A program made the translations under genes and the position numbers. The notes beneath the pieces are model-generated. The model saw only the letters and a program-made list of their open reading frames with translations, ran no database searches and was not told the DNA's origin. A stretch of 64,000 bases of DNA from Corynespora cassiicola (Eukaryota; Ascomycota; Dothideomycetes; Pleosporales; Corynesporascaceae), in NCBI GenBank assembly GCA_022059125.1, contig JAEUWY010000004.1, positions 3,100,001-3,164,000 of the forward strand, in the 5' to 3' direction. Shown here in pieces: positions 47,259-58,225 of this stretch; the stretch's first letter is position 1; the number at the start of each line of letters is the position of its first letter.

Positions 47259-48280
47259 ATGTCGTCTTGGACAGAGCCAAGCCCCAGCTACTTTCCGCCC
47301 TTGAAGAAAGACACGCCGCTTGCCATCACCTTCCTGGATGAGCATTCCAACCTATCAGCGTTGATCCGCGACTATCTCCTAGACTCAGTACGCAATCCTC
47401 CCACCGAGGGTTTCGGCAAAAACACGGCCTGGAGAAGCGATCGAATCCAGATCGACGGCCCGGAGTATGGTGTCGATGGGGTGCGCCCCAACCTGCGAGC
47501 AATATGGTGCCTCGCATGCGCAGATCAACAGCCGATAGACGACAATAGTAATGGATGGCATGCATGCAACAATTGTCAGTCGCTTGGGCCGCAAGGCGAG
47601 ATTTGAGAAGCAGGGCGGCACTAACAAAGAGGGTAGACACTAGGAATGTAGAGGCCGAGCCTATCAGGCACGACTTTGAACCACCAGAAAGAAACAACCA
47701 GAAGCAGCACGAGTTTGAGATCCCGGCTAGGCCAGGTCTAGACATCAATGCCACTACGACGGGGGCCGTCTGTGCTATTGGCATTCCCAACAGCAATCCT
47801 TACAACATTTCCCTCGCATTTGCGGGATTCAGCAGCAGGCGATCTTCGTTGAGGTACTTCTCCATTGGTTCACCCGAGGGCGGTAGATATAACGATCCAT
47901 ACTCTGTAGAGCGTGCAAGGCAGAGTGATACGGGCCTGAGTACCGGCGTGATTGTCGGAATGGTGGTCGGGATTTTGATTGCACTCGGTATGGTGTTTTG
48001 GCTCGTACGTAAGACCATGAAGAACAGAAGAAGGAGCCATGGACGGCCCAAGGTTGTGGAGGGGAGCGCTGGTCTACCGGTATACACTAGGAGGCCACTG
48101 CCCTTGCAGACCTTGAGCCCATTTGCGGTCCAAACATCGCCCAGGGCGGAGCCAGGGCAGTCCGACCCTCCGAGGCGAACGGAAACGTTGCCTCCCGCGT
48201 ATGAGCGGGCCATGGATGCGTCAAGCCGCGAGGGCGGGGAGAGGCAGGATCAAGGGCCGAACCTAAGCAACACTACTTAG
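47259..48280 (+). CDS. Single-pass membrane protein with cytosolic PPAY tail (copy 1)
   Basis: Two exons (47259-47574, 47637-48280; intron 62 nt, phase 1) give 319 aa. No named family is recognised. There is no classical signal peptide. The N-terminal part (about 1-200) carries N-glycosylation sequons (NLSA, NATT, NISL) and cysteines in CLAC and ACNNYT, then GAVCAIGIP. One hydrophobic segment (VIVGMVVGILIALGMVFWLV, about 208-228) is followed by a basic stop-transfer KTMKNRRR. The remaining tail is Pro/Arg/Ser-rich and contains PPAY at 291-294, a PY motif of the kind bound by WW domains of Rsp5/NEDD4 ligases. A Cys-containing outside, one membrane span and a PY tail suggest a surface or endosomal receptor-like or ligase-adaptor protein; this is inference. 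It is followed by a probable paralogue at 49506. Confidence 0.8.
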
Positions 48281-49505
48281 ACGGATCGGCTCGGGCGTAG
48301 CCCTCGGTCGCCGCTGTCAGGCCAGTATGAATCATCTGGCGGGAAAGAAGTACCGAGGTGAAGATTCGATTGGGTCGGACTCTTCTTTCGTGGTTGATGT
48401 TTCCTTTTTGTTGCTATATACCCTGCATGTACCGCGAACGGTGTGTATGATGATGCAGGACGGACGGGTAGGGGAGAGAACCAAGGTGCTATGCACCTCG
48501 CAGTACTCACCACCCTTGTCGCCTCACCTTTCGCATATCGTATCTGCAGAGCCCTACTAGATCTGTCTTTGCTTCTTCGAGTGCGTCGTGTCGACATGCG
48601 ACATCTGCTCACATACAGATTCCTGATTTCACAAACCGGTCAGGATGGAAGATTTCGATTCGAGCTCACCCCTGCACACATTCGCCCCAATCGTCGCATC
48701 CATGATGCCGCGATGCCGATCGCTGCGGCACCCTCAATGCTCGGGGTAGTCTTCCGGCCAATGGATATGCCATGCCTGCCATCGACGGGGGCTTTACCCG
48801 AGCGAGTTTAGAGGCCCTTTGCGCTCGCATTAGCGCCTTCGGATCCGCAGACATTCGCAACTATTCCCGGGCCAATACAATCCTTTGACGACCATCCTCG
48901 GATTCTCTCCAATTATCCCGAACTGGCAATTTTGCGATACGAAATAGAATACGAATACGAGCGTTGGGCCAACCCCAACGGCCGTTGGCCTGGCAAGACT
49001 ATTTAGCAAAGCCAGTTCATCATTCTCGCGCGAGGCCCACGGCCATGGGATGCTGGAAGGGATAGTCCCAAGCAAAGCCCTTTCGTCTTTTTGCTCTTGT
49101 CACCCACCCTCCTTTTCCCACCCTTCGTCGTCACTCCCCGCCGGATGCCTTGCGAGACCATCAGGCGACAAGACTGAAGCTGTGCGCATTCTTTGGGCGG
49201 CAAAGTTTCAAAGGGTTTGCCTTGTGGTTCTTCTTCCCATCCCTTCATCTAGACGGCGGCCATGGGGCTGCAATGAGGTTCCCAACAACTTCTTGCGCGG
49301 TTTTGATGTTGGTAGGATTCGTGTACGACGGGGACCATTAACAAACGAGATTTCGGGCCCATCTCAGGCCACCGACCCTGCCTACCTGCCTGTCTGTCCT
49401 CCTCGTCCCCGTCTGTGCCACACCGCCGCCCCTCCTCCCCACCCTGCAACCTGCACCCACACCTGCGCCCGCACCCGCACCCCATCGCCATACCACCAGA
49501 GAGTC
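48281..49505. other. Intergenic between the two PPAY membrane proteins
   Basis: The stretch holds the 3' end of copy 1 and the promoter and leader of copy 2. The last 150 bp are C-rich. An open frame runs upstream of the copy 2 ATG back to 49050, so a longer N-terminus for copy 2 is formally possible, but the residues look non-coding. Confidence 0.45.
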
Positions 49506-50422
49506 ATGGCGAGCGGTTGGCCAGGGCGCCCCCGCATCGAAACCTCGTGGGTCTTCCCGGCGCCCCTGAATGCCACTCTGATCCAGAGTGGGGCCCCGAA
49601 TGCGTTGGCCGAGGCCTACCATGGATACGAGTCGACGAGTACTCCGGCGTTGATGATGTGGGCGGCCTTGAACATGACCTACTCGCAGCGCGTCGAGACG
49701 GGACATGACGCGCGTGGCTTTGGAGGCTTCGGGGAGTACGCGGGGCTTGGGGGGGACGACGAGACGGAGACTGTGGTCCGGGTAGGCGATGCCATCACGC
49801 CCGTGTGGACTGCGGAGGAGAGGGGCAATAGGAGCGTAGAGATGAGTTGTATGGTGTGCTCGAGGGGCATCGAAGATGGATCCATGAGGGGTGCTTGTGA
49901 TGATTGTGAGTTCCATGTTCCATGTATAATCAATCAGCTGCGCAATCAATGCATCATCATCATCATCTGCCAATACAAACGTCGAGATGAATGTATACCA
50001 CATGCGTGACTGCGAGAGGCAAAGAGGTGCACTAGGCACTAACCCAACACCTCCCCCCAGACACAGATGCAGCGCGCATAACCTCCTTCCTCGACACCGA
50101 GGACAACATGGGCTCAGGCACCCCCTACACCATCCCGGATCTTTCCCTCTTCTTCGACATGCACGAAAGGGCCTCCGCAATCTGCATCCTGGGCCTATCT
50201 TCGCCAAGTGACACGAGGCACCATGACGACCTGAGCGTCCCATTCCCCGTCCTGCAGCAATCTCGGACGCCGCCGGCCCATCACTTCAATGCGTCGAGTC
50301 CCCGCGGCATCCCGGAACCTGCCATCGAGCCTGCTGCATCAGCGCCCACGGTTGTATTCACAGCCACGGCCGGTCCGTCGGGCTCGAGCCCTGGCGCGAG
50401 CGAGGACGGCGGCGGCAGCGGC

Positions 50423-50466
<44 letters not shown>

Positions 50467-50773
50467 ACTAGGCGTGGGCGTGATTGTAGGCGTGGTGATA
50501 GGCGCCATGTGCTTCACGCTGCTGGCTGTGGCGGGAGCCTGGTTCTTGTGGCGGAGGAGGAGGAAGGGAAAGGGAAAGAAGAATACCGGCAGTTCAGCAA
50601 GCTCCGTCGTGGGAAATGCGGATGCTGGGAGGGTGACTTCGGGGGTAATGAGGGGTGAGGAGGCGCTGCGGTTGCAGAGTGTGCCTCCTGTTGTCAGGAG
50701 GCCCGCTAGCAGCCATGAGGTTCCGCCTGCGTATCACGACATCTTCAAAGACATTAGGGTGGATTCGAGATAG
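49506..50773 (+). CDS. Single-pass membrane protein with cytosolic PPAY tail (copy 2)
   Basis: Two exons (49506-49905, 50061-50773; intron 155 nt, phase 1) give 370 aa. It shares its architecture with the gene at 47259: no signal peptide, sequons (NATL, NMTY, NRSV, NASS), the cysteine pattern CMVC then ACDDYT then SAICILGL, one membrane span (GVGVIVGVVIGAMCFTLLAV, about 271-295), a basic RRRRKGKGKK and PPAY at 355-358. The intron interrupts the Tyr codon of the CDDYT motif exactly as in copy 1 (CNNYT). It differs in a run of 13 Asp and one Asn (255-268) just outside the membrane. The ATG is preferred over upstream non-ATG codons in the same frame. Function is unknown. Confidence 0.8.
50423..50464 (+). 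repeat. GAC triplet tract coding for poly-Asp
   Basis: Fourteen codons, thirteen GAC and one AAC, lie inside copy 2 of the PPAY proteins directly before its membrane segment. Confidence 0.95.
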
Positions 50774-51225
50774 GCGTGGCAACATGGATTAATAGATAGG
50801 AGTGAAGTTCAAGAAGTGGCCTAAGGAGAACATCTGGCTGGTAAGTCTACCAACGACAAGGCTGATAATGTGACAGAGTTTGGTGACCATGGATATAGTT
50901 GGCCCACCATCAAACCGCTCCCTTATGATGCGGAAAAGACCACCATTCGCACGTGGGTGCAAATGCTCCAATAACTCTAGAGAAGCGTGTACACTCTAGT
51001 GGCGGAACTAGGGGTGAGATTTTCAATTTCTAGAACTATGTGTCCGAAGGAAAGCGTACTCGCAGAAGTGACGAGTCATCCCAGAGATACGCCCGTGCAG
51101 ATAAAGGGTATACAGTGTACAATAACGCCCATTTGGAATACCTGTATACTCCATTGTCCAGATCCATAACTTTGGCTAGATTGGGATCTGTGCAGCCCCT
51201 TTGCTTCATACTGGATGAGAAGACC
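50774..51225. other. Convergent intergenic region
   Basis: This 452 bp stretch holds the 3' ends of copy 2 (+) and the F-box gene (-). No further feature is seen. Confidence 0.4.
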
Positions 51226-53016
51226 CTAGTCCAAGTCAGCCTCACCGTCTCCATCATCGTCGTTGTAAAAATCAGTGTCGAGGGCCTCAGTTTCCTCATC
51301 TACGCTGTAGTAGCTGTCATCGTCATTGTCATCGTCCGATAGGAAATCCGGGAGTTCAAATCCGTCTTCAAAATCTTCAAACTCATCGGAGTCGAATCCT
51401 TGTTGCAGAATGGCTAAGATAGGGCCGTGTAGGTCTGAATCCGTGTCTGAATCCGAGTCTGACCCAGCCAATTCAAATTCGAGAACGATATCTTGCAAGG
51501 TCCGGCGGACCATGTTTTTGGCGCGGAGGATGTCCTCTTCGGACAACTCGTCACTTTGGACGGTCGTATCGCGAGGCTGCAGAGCATCTGGCGAGGGTTC
51601 CGGCTTATGCTCGAACCCAAATTCTGCGGCATCATACAGACAACGAGTTATCGGAACATGCTCACCATGTAGGTATGGCGGTATGTAAGTGTCTTTGTAC
51701 TTCATTTCCACCAACAATTTAAAGTTGATCCCTATCTTGTGAAGTTTGTACGCATAGGAATGACGCTCCCTCAGAATTTCGGGTTGACAGATGTAGTCGG
51801 CATCAGCAAATTTAGATTCCAGGGTGGTTGTTTGGAGTAGTTCCAACGTCCGGAGAGAATCAAGGTAGGTATATGGCTCGTAGTCGGGGAGATGATCGAA
51901 GAAACCGGGATTCCTGTCGCGCTGGCGATAAGGGGGGTGGCGTATCCTCAGGACTTCAAGATGAGGCGGTGCAAGACTTCGGGCGCGAGTGATGCTAGAA
52001 TGAAGGAAGGAATGGAGGTCACAATTTATGGACTTCAGCTGCAAAAAATTTCGTAATCCGTCCCCATGCAGCTCCGGTCTCGGTCTTGATGGAAGATATG
52101 CAAGAGCTCGCCAATACGGGTCGTAATGTGTGAGAGTTTCCAGGGAATCTGCGACGGCAGATAAAGCCTCAATTGCGGCACGAGGCGCAGTAGTCAACCG
52201 CGCATTCACCTCACGGTGCCGGCGATTGTTGTGCACGTTTTCTCCCAAGGTCAGATGCTTCAGTTTTCGCGGTGTCTGAAGAATGCGAGCGAGGCTTTTA
52301 GGCTCAATTTCACATTCATCAAAGATGAGCGTTTGGAGAGGAGTCTTTTTCTCGTAGCCTTCCAGCTCTGGGAGATCCGCCGGCAGAGTGAAACAGGAAG
52401 CATGCAGGTACCGGAGGGTAGGGTGACGAAAGAGGCAGTGGAAGCCATCGAGGTCCCAAAAGTCGGTGGCAGGTCCATGGGAATGAATGGTCAATCTCTC
52501 CAACTTTGCCAGTCCGACATTGGTTTTCAGAGGAACTTGATGGTGGAGGCTAGTATCCTCCAAGGCTTTCCTAAAGTGTTCCATGTCGTTCTCAACCCAC
52601 TCACGACCATGGAATTCCCACTGGAAATTGTCGTAGGGGCTTTCGATGTGCCAGTCCTTGAGTGACCTCATCTGGGGTATGTACTGGTTGAATTCGGACC
52701 TCTCTTCCATTGTTGAAGTGAGTGCATCGTGATATTTGTAGACAATCTTGAGTTTTTGTACCGACTGGACCCGCTCCACCTGAGCAGCAAAGGCTTTGAT
52801 AATTGCAGTCAAGCCTTGGGTGTGATAGAGCTCGACGGTTGAGTAGATTTGCTTCTCGCATATGGGTTGCAGATGGCGACATGTTTGGGCGAGCGCACAG
52901 AGCGACAAGTCATCGCCAGAGAGTTTCTCTACGATGTGGTCCAGGAGCTCGTTGGGGAGGCCAAACAAGAAGCACGGCGATGAGACAGGGGGCTTGGTCT
53001 CCGAGGTGGATGCCAT
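51226..53016 (-). CDS. F-box protein with acidic C-terminal tail
   Basis: Single exon, 596 aa from the ATG at 53016 (MASTSETKPP). An in-frame ATG further upstream at 53223 would add 69 residues that look like leader. F-box proteins recruit substrates to SCF ubiquitin ligases through Skp1. The F-box lies near residues 18-55 (FLFGLPNELLDHIVEKLSGD, LCALAQTCRHLQPI). The body has repeated leucine-rich helices without clear repeats (LKIVYKYHDAL, LRYLHASCFTLPADLPELEG, LQTLIFDECEIEPKSLARIL, LKHLTLGENVHNNRRH, LRTLELLQTTT). The last 100 residues are very acidic (SDSDSDTDSD, DEFEDFEDGFELPDFLSDDD). Fungi carry many lineage-specific proteins of this type; the substrate is unknown. It is divergent from the MFS gene at 53950. 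Confidence 0.85.
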   Translation of the reverse strand: MASTSETKPPVSSPCFLFGLPNELLDHIVEKLSGDDLSLCALAQTCRHLQPICEKQIYSTVELYHTQGLTAIIKAFAAQVERVQSVQKLKIVYKYHDALTSTMEERSEFNQYIPQMRSLKDWHIESPYDNFQWEFHGREWVENDMEHFRKALEDTSLHHQVPLKTNVGLAKLERLTIHSHGPATDFWDLDGFHCLFRHPTLRYLHASCFTLPADLPELEGYEKKTPLQTLIFDECEIEPKSLARILQTPRKLKHLTLGENVHNNRRHREVNARLTTAPRAAIEALSAVADSLETLTHYDPYWRALAYLPSRPRPELHGDGLRNFLQLKSINCDLHSFLHSSITRARSLAPPHLEVLRIRHPPYRQRDRNPGFFDHLPDYEPYTYLDSLRTLELLQTTTLESKFADADYICQPEILRERHSYAYKLHKIGINFKLLVEMKYKDTYIPPYLHGEHVPITRCLYDAAEFGFEHKPEPSPDALQPRDTTVQSDELSEEDILRAKNMVRRTLQDIVLEFELAGSDSDSDTDSDLHGPILAILQQGFDSDEFEDFEDGFELPDFLSDDDNDDDSYYSVDEETEALDTDFYNDDDGDGEADLD

Positions 53017-53949
53017 GGCTGCGGCAGTAATTGAGGGTGCAGGAAATTGATGAGTCTGCACGACGCACCAGGGACGCGCAAGAATCGGTGGGTCGGCGAG
53101 GGGCAGGCCTGGCCACTGGCCATGCTCGATTGTGGGGTAGCTCTTGCAGCCAAGACCCGATAGCTTATCGATAACCTCATCTCCTGCACGCCCTTCACCT
53201 TGCCTGGGACATGCTTGCTGCATGCTTGCTGAATGCACTCACACTCCAGCCCAAACGGTGAACACATCATCGTCCTCGATGGTATCCGCGGCCGACGTCT
53301 TGTCCATTGGAGCCCTTCTGATTCTCCAGGATGCCAGCGTGTCGGCGGCCATGCCCCCGATTGAGGCTTGCCGATGTCTACCTAGCTCTCCATTTGCGCT
53401 TCCGTATCAAGCCAGAAAGATTGGGTTGGATAGAGGCAGTAAATGTGGACTCACGCGTATACATGCTGTTGCTTGAGCTTCACAGCTTTGTGTCCCAGCT
53501 CTCGCCAACCTTCGTTCGCCATGCAGCAAACAAAATCTGAAGGAAAACATACTCCCGAGGTCCCTATTGACAGACGGCCAAGTCACATGACTTTCCCGGC
53601 CGCGGGCGTTTTTGCCTCATTGGTAAGCGGTTATACCCCGAAACTGCATGGCGGGCCCGTCTGAACCGAAGATCCTCCTCGGAAGGAAAGCCGGACGCAC
53701 AGTTTGCCATTCTCAAGCCAATGGCATACTCACGAGTAAAAATGTCTCCAGCGGTGAGTCAGGCAATGCAATGCACTCTGCTTAGCGCCTGGTCTGGAAG
53801 CTCAACGGCGAGATGAAGCGAGGAGGAAGGATGGGTACTAAGGGAGTCCCCACCCAGCTTCTGGAGCTTCTCAATCTTTTCTTCACTTACTCTTCAAAAG
53901 GTTAGCTCTCCGCGGCCTATTTTCATGGCTCATTGGACCTATATTCGTC
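53017..53949. promoter_or_regulatory. Divergent promoter region of the F-box and MFS genes
   Basis: The 933 bp between divergent genes holds both promoters and leaders. A CATGCTTGCTG direct repeat is seen near 53208-53230. No known site is called. Confidence 0.4.
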
Positions 53950-55401
53950 ATGTCTGTTCCCATCCCTCAAGATATCACCCCAGCCAGCCTCGAGAACGGT
54001 GTGCCCGAGCGTGAAGAGAAGCAGATTGTCGACCATGATCATGACGCTAGCGAAAGCGAGGCCGATTCGACCCATTCTCCAACCCGCGAAGACGACATCA
54101 CCAGAATTCCCACCCAGGCTTCACAATCTAGGAGGACCGCAATAGGTGGGCTGGCCAAACTCGTCACTGCTCGATCCAATGCCTCAGTGCTCGACCCAGG
54201 ACCACCGCCAGATCGAGGTCTAAAAGCTTGGACACAATCATTCATGGGTCATTTGGTGGTATTCAATACCTGGGGCATGATTTCGTCTTTTGGAGTCTTC
54301 CAAGCCTACTATACCTCCGATCTCGGCATGGAACCGTCCGCCGTGTCGTGGATAGGCTCCATGCAGATGCTGGGCCACTTTTCGCTAGGCATGTTCTCAG
54401 GCCGGGCATTAGATGCTGGGTTTTATCATTATGTTATTATTCCGGGCATGTTGATAGCTGCCTTCGGCATGTTCATGACCAGTCTGTGCACCCAGTATTG
54501 GCAGCTTTTCCTCGCGCAGGGCATCCTCAACGGGATTGGCTGCGGTCTACAATTCACGCCTACAATGTCTCTCGTTACGACGTACTTTTCCAAGAACCGA
54601 AGCGTAGCAGTCGCCATCATGGCCTCAGGATCAGCAACTGGTGGATTAGTCTATCCCACCATCGCAAGACAGCTACTTCCAAGAATTGGATTCGCCTGGA
54701 CAGTGCGAGTCATGGGCTTCATAATGCTTGCAGTCGGTGCAGTTTACTGCTCTCTGCTTAGACCGCGGTTGCCTCCGCGGAGAAGTGGTCCTCTCTTTGA
54801 GTTTTCCGCTTTCCGAGAGCCCCCCTACGCCATCTACCTGGTAGCTGTGTTCTTGATTGGCTTGGGCCAGTACTTTGCATTCTACTACCTTCCCTCGTAC
54901 GCACAATCGATTCTCGGCGCATCCTACGATACCTCGGTAAACCTTCTGATCATCATGAACGGTGTTGGAGTTCTCGGTCGTCTTGTACCTTCGTATTTCG
55001 CTGATCGGTATTTCGGGCCGTACAACTGTCTGATCCCTTCCTGTTTCCTCTCCGCCATCATACTGTACTGTTGGATCTCCGTGTCGAGCATTGGCGGCCT
55101 CTATGCTTTTAGTATCACCTACGGTTTCTTTGTAGCAGGCTTCCAGGGCATGTTTCCGGCAGTCTTGACATCTTTGACCAAGGATATGAGTAAAGTCGGC
55201 ACGAGGAATGGGATGGGTTTCGCCGTCATAGGATTGGCTACGCTTGTAGGACCACCGCTTGCCGGTGCCTTGATCCAGATCCGAGGAGGTGGTTATTTGA
55301 ATGCCCAAGCCTTTGGCGGGAGCGCAGTTCTGATCGGCAGCATCATACTTGTCATGGGAAGGGCTAGCATCACTGGATGGAAACTAGTCATCAGAGCGTG
55401 A
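53950..55401 (+). CDS. MFS transporter, monocarboxylate-transporter (MCT/Mch) type
   Basis: Intronless, 483 aa. A hydrophilic N-terminal tail of about 95 residues with Asp/Glu/His is followed by PPDRGLKAWTQSFMGHLVVF, the family's DGG..W-like entry into helix 1. Typical fungal MCT motifs follow: NTWGMISSFGVFQAYY, PSAVSWIGSMQMLGHFSLGM, LAQGILNGIGCGLQFTPTMS, YFSKNRSVAVAIMASGSATG, GLVYPTIARQLLPRIGFAWT and FVAGFQGMFPAVLTSLTKD. About twelve hydrophobic segments are visible. Fungal members include Mch5 (riboflavin) and Esbp6; the substrate here cannot be told from sequence. No metabolic cluster surrounds it. Confidence 0.92.
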   Translation: MSVPIPQDITPASLENGVPEREEKQIVDHDHDASESEADSTHSPTREDDITRIPTQASQSRRTAIGGLAKLVTARSNASVLDPGPPPDRGLKAWTQSFMGHLVVFNTWGMISSFGVFQAYYTSDLGMEPSAVSWIGSMQMLGHFSLGMFSGRALDAGFYHYVIIPGMLIAAFGMFMTSLCTQYWQLFLAQGILNGIGCGLQFTPTMSLVTTYFSKNRSVAVAIMASGSATGGLVYPTIARQLLPRIGFAWTVRVMGFIMLAVGAVYCSLLRPRLPPRRSGPLFEFSAFREPPYAIYLVAVFLIGLGQYFAFYYLPSYAQSILGASYDTSVNLLIIMNGVGVLGRLVPSYFADRYFGPYNCLIPSCFLSAIILYCWISVSSIGGLYAFSITYGFFVAGFQGMFPAVLTSLTKDMSKVGTRNGMGFAVIGLATLVGPPLAGALIQIRGGGYLNAQAFGGSAVLIGSIILVMGRASITGWKLVIRA

Positions 55402-55949
55402 TTCGACGTACTCAAGATGTATTCTGTTCAACAACATCGTTTCATCAGCATTCGGTTGGGATTGGGCAGTATGAATTCGAGCAGGGGGAAAATAATCATA
55501 ATGCGTAATGAGAACATGAGCAGTTTTGGGCGTTCAAGCATTCTGGATTAAAGTGTATCTGAGTCATTAATGTAGATAAAACAGGCTGATCATAGAAAGA
55601 AGAAGAGAAAATATTGGTAACGTTGCTCCTCGCTGTAATAGAAAGGTGCCATGAGCTCTCAAAGAGGCTCCCAGTATAGCTGAGTTAGAGAATGGCTCTG
55701 AATGCATGTGTCTTCCGCTCTGGTCGCAATACCAGCTGTATAGATTCTGCCAAGGTCATATTGTCACGGAGAAATATTAAAGCAATTTCAGCAGACACAA
55801 AGACCAATGAGTAGGTCGCTCCCGCAAAGCTGAAAAAGACGCCCCTGCAGTTTTCATCAGCAAATTTAGGAAAACACAGCTGACAATTGCACAATGAATG
55901 CGCATGCTTCATTTCATCATTGGTATTTCTATCGTCAAGCCCCATTCCA
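55402..55949. other. Convergent intergenic region
   Basis: This holds the 3' ends of the MFS gene (+) and the AP-1 mu gene (-); A/T-rich. An 86-codon minus-strand frame (55685-55945) begins with ATG just 5 bp after the AP-1 mu stop but matches nothing known. Confidence 0.4.
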
Positions 55950-57596
55950 CTAATTTACGTCCGGCAATCGCACGGCAATATCGCCAGATTGGGTGATGTA
56001 TCGGACCCAGGGCAGAGAAGGGTATTGGAGCTGTGACCATGTTAGTTTTCGTGGTCAACTTTTCGGCAATGTGCATCAACGTACCTTTGGTTCAATAATC
56101 TTCAAGTAGCGGACTTGAATACCGCTAGTTGTGAAGTAAGGGATTTCGAACTTGACACTGATAGGTCGTTTGCCCTTGCCACCGCCCACACCCCCCATGC
56201 TTCCACCAAAACCGCCCATCATGCCGCCACCCTTCTCATCGTCTCCACGGACGGAGGGCAGACCTAGCTCGGCGCGCATAAGGAACTCCTTCCCACCGCC
56301 GAACTGTTTAATCTTCCAAACAATCGAAGACGTTTCCGGAGCATAGTGCACCGTTCCGATGTTGGTTCGGAAGCGAGGCGTGTCTGCATCCTCCGGGACA
56401 GGTATGGAAATCTGTACATTGTTCGCTGTGCTACGCCGCTTGAATTGTGCTTTGGCCTATGTTTTGTCAATATTTTCTCGGCGATAGATGCTCACACCAT
56501 CTTACCTTGAGCATGTATTCTATCCTGCTTCCAGAATGGCTTTCTACTATGCACTCTACCCAAATTAAAGGCTTGACCTGGGTGTTCAAACGATAGCTCA
56601 TCAGTTCGAATTCGCCGTCCGGTGGAATAAAGCTGATGGTCCGGTCGTTTTCGAATCGTGATAACCGAACGCATTGGTGGAATTTGACATCCTCCATCTC
56701 GACTGCTTTCCCTCGTGTGGCCCTTCCAGTTGTCTCGAACATGACCTTGTCGTTGAGACCCAGGCGCAATTCTGGCATACCAGAAAGGTAACATTTCATC
56801 TTGATAGCGCCCAAAATCTCAGACCGCAGAACATTACCGTTTGCCGAGACGAGGAGGTTGAGCGATTCAATGACGTCGAGGAATACCTCGTTCTTCCGGT
56901 ATCGGATACCTTCGCTTCGCCAGCTGACGGCGTTCGTGACAGCAATGGGTGGTCTTGCCTGTACTTCGAGTTTATGAGACTCTTGTGTGATATACCTGCA
57001 TCCAATTAGCAGTGTTCGGTGAAAACAATGCCAGCCTATGGCGTGTGGGTGCGGCGCACTCTTGCAATATCTTGCTCTCCGTCGTCTGGGGATAACCAAA
57101 GTCCATCATCTCGTCCAACAACTCGTAAATAATGACAAAGTTGTCCCTGATACTCTCCTCCTCGAGCTCCTTGAAGTATTCCGTAAACACCTCGACGATC
57201 TTGTGCAGGAAAAGGAGGATCTCGGCGGCGTTCGTATTCCGTTTCGTAAGCGCGAGAAGGTAGAGATTGTTGTGACGGATGTAAAGGTACTGCAGAGAAT
57301 ACCAGTCAGTATGCAGTGCCCAGTAGATGCGACCGTCGTCAAGGTGAGGTGCGCAGGGCGGGTTCGGGGGTGCATACGTTGATGCCTTCGTTGGAGAAGC
57401 ATGGCGGGACGGCGGAGCTCTCTTCTTCGGCTTCGCTGAGTAGGATGGGGAATTTCTCGACGGCAGACATGGGAATGTCTCCCCTATAGTTGCGCGCCAA
57501 AAGGGTCTACGTATCCTCGTCAGTCTGAGCTTCAGCCCAAGTACCCCACAAGCTCACCTTGCCCTTCAGGTCGAGGAAGAACACCGCAGACGCCAT
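55950..57596 (-). CDS. APM1: AP-1 clathrin adaptor complex mu subunit
   Basis: Six exons (57558-57596, 57378-57506, 57060-57289, 56506-56995, 56085-56456, 55950-56030) give 446 aa, the usual length. The mu1 subunit of AP-1 recognises YxxPhi sorting signals and acts between trans-Golgi and endosomes. Support: the longin-type N-terminus MASAVFFLDLKGKTLLARNY, YLYIRHNNLYLLALTKRNTN, LYEL-like IIYELLDEMMDFGYPQTTES, then the mu homology domain with WRSEGIRYRKNEVFLDVIES, MKCYLSGMPELRLGLNDKV, FHQCVRLSRFENDRTISFIP, PDGEFELMSYRL and the end LQYPSLPWVRYITQSGDIAV. A Gly/Met-rich loop (GGGMMGGFGGSMGGVGGGKG) interrupts the homology domain, as in other filamentous fungi. Intron 3 uses a weak GTGCGC donor, fixed by the joined ILQEYITQESH. 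Confidence 0.97.
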
Positions 57597-58225
57597 TATG
57601 ACCGAGACGTGGAGAGGACAAGGGATCGGAGAACTTTTGAGACTTCAGAGCCTTATCGGAACATTATGCGCAGGCGGCGAGGCAAAGTGGTGGGGTATTC
57701 GAGGGTTTGGGTGTCGAAGCTCAGCGATGTTGCCAAAGTAAATGTTCGGCTGGCGTTCCTGTTCCGCGATTGCCAAGCCCCAAACTACTCTAGTACATAT
57801 ACGGATTAGCTCACTCCTCAAGCATCTTGGGACGTAGTGCTTCAACAATTGGCATCGCCGTACTTCTTCGATTAGCACCTTAATCTACAAGAAAAAGGAA
57901 CCGCGGACTGTGTCATAAGCAGTATATATCACCATCTCAGGGCACATGTGTATTAATCACCCTAGCTAATTGGGACAAGCCAGTATATAGGCTGCCGATT
58001 TACCATCTCGCAGTGCTCAGTAATGGCATCTAGAACACGAAAACAATGTTCGAAGTCGAGAAACAATGGTAGTATGATTTTTAGACCATGACTAGTCTCC
58101 AACAGTTGCTCTCATACTCTCACACATTAAGCTACAGCCAACTCTGTTGCATCTGTCTCTTCCCATCTCTCCTTTGTGAACTATACTCACAAATCCGACC
58201 TCACCACACATTCTAACTTCTGTAC
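57597..58225. promoter_or_regulatory. Divergent intergenic region
   Basis: This holds the promoter of the AP-1 mu gene on the left and of the gene at 58226 on the right. It is A/T-rich near 57900-58100. No known site is called. Confidence 0.4.

Noticed and set aside
55685..55945. 86-codon minus-strand ORF just after APM1
   Set aside because: It has a proper ATG and plausible composition but lies in the 3' region of APM1, matches nothing I know and is short enough to be chance.
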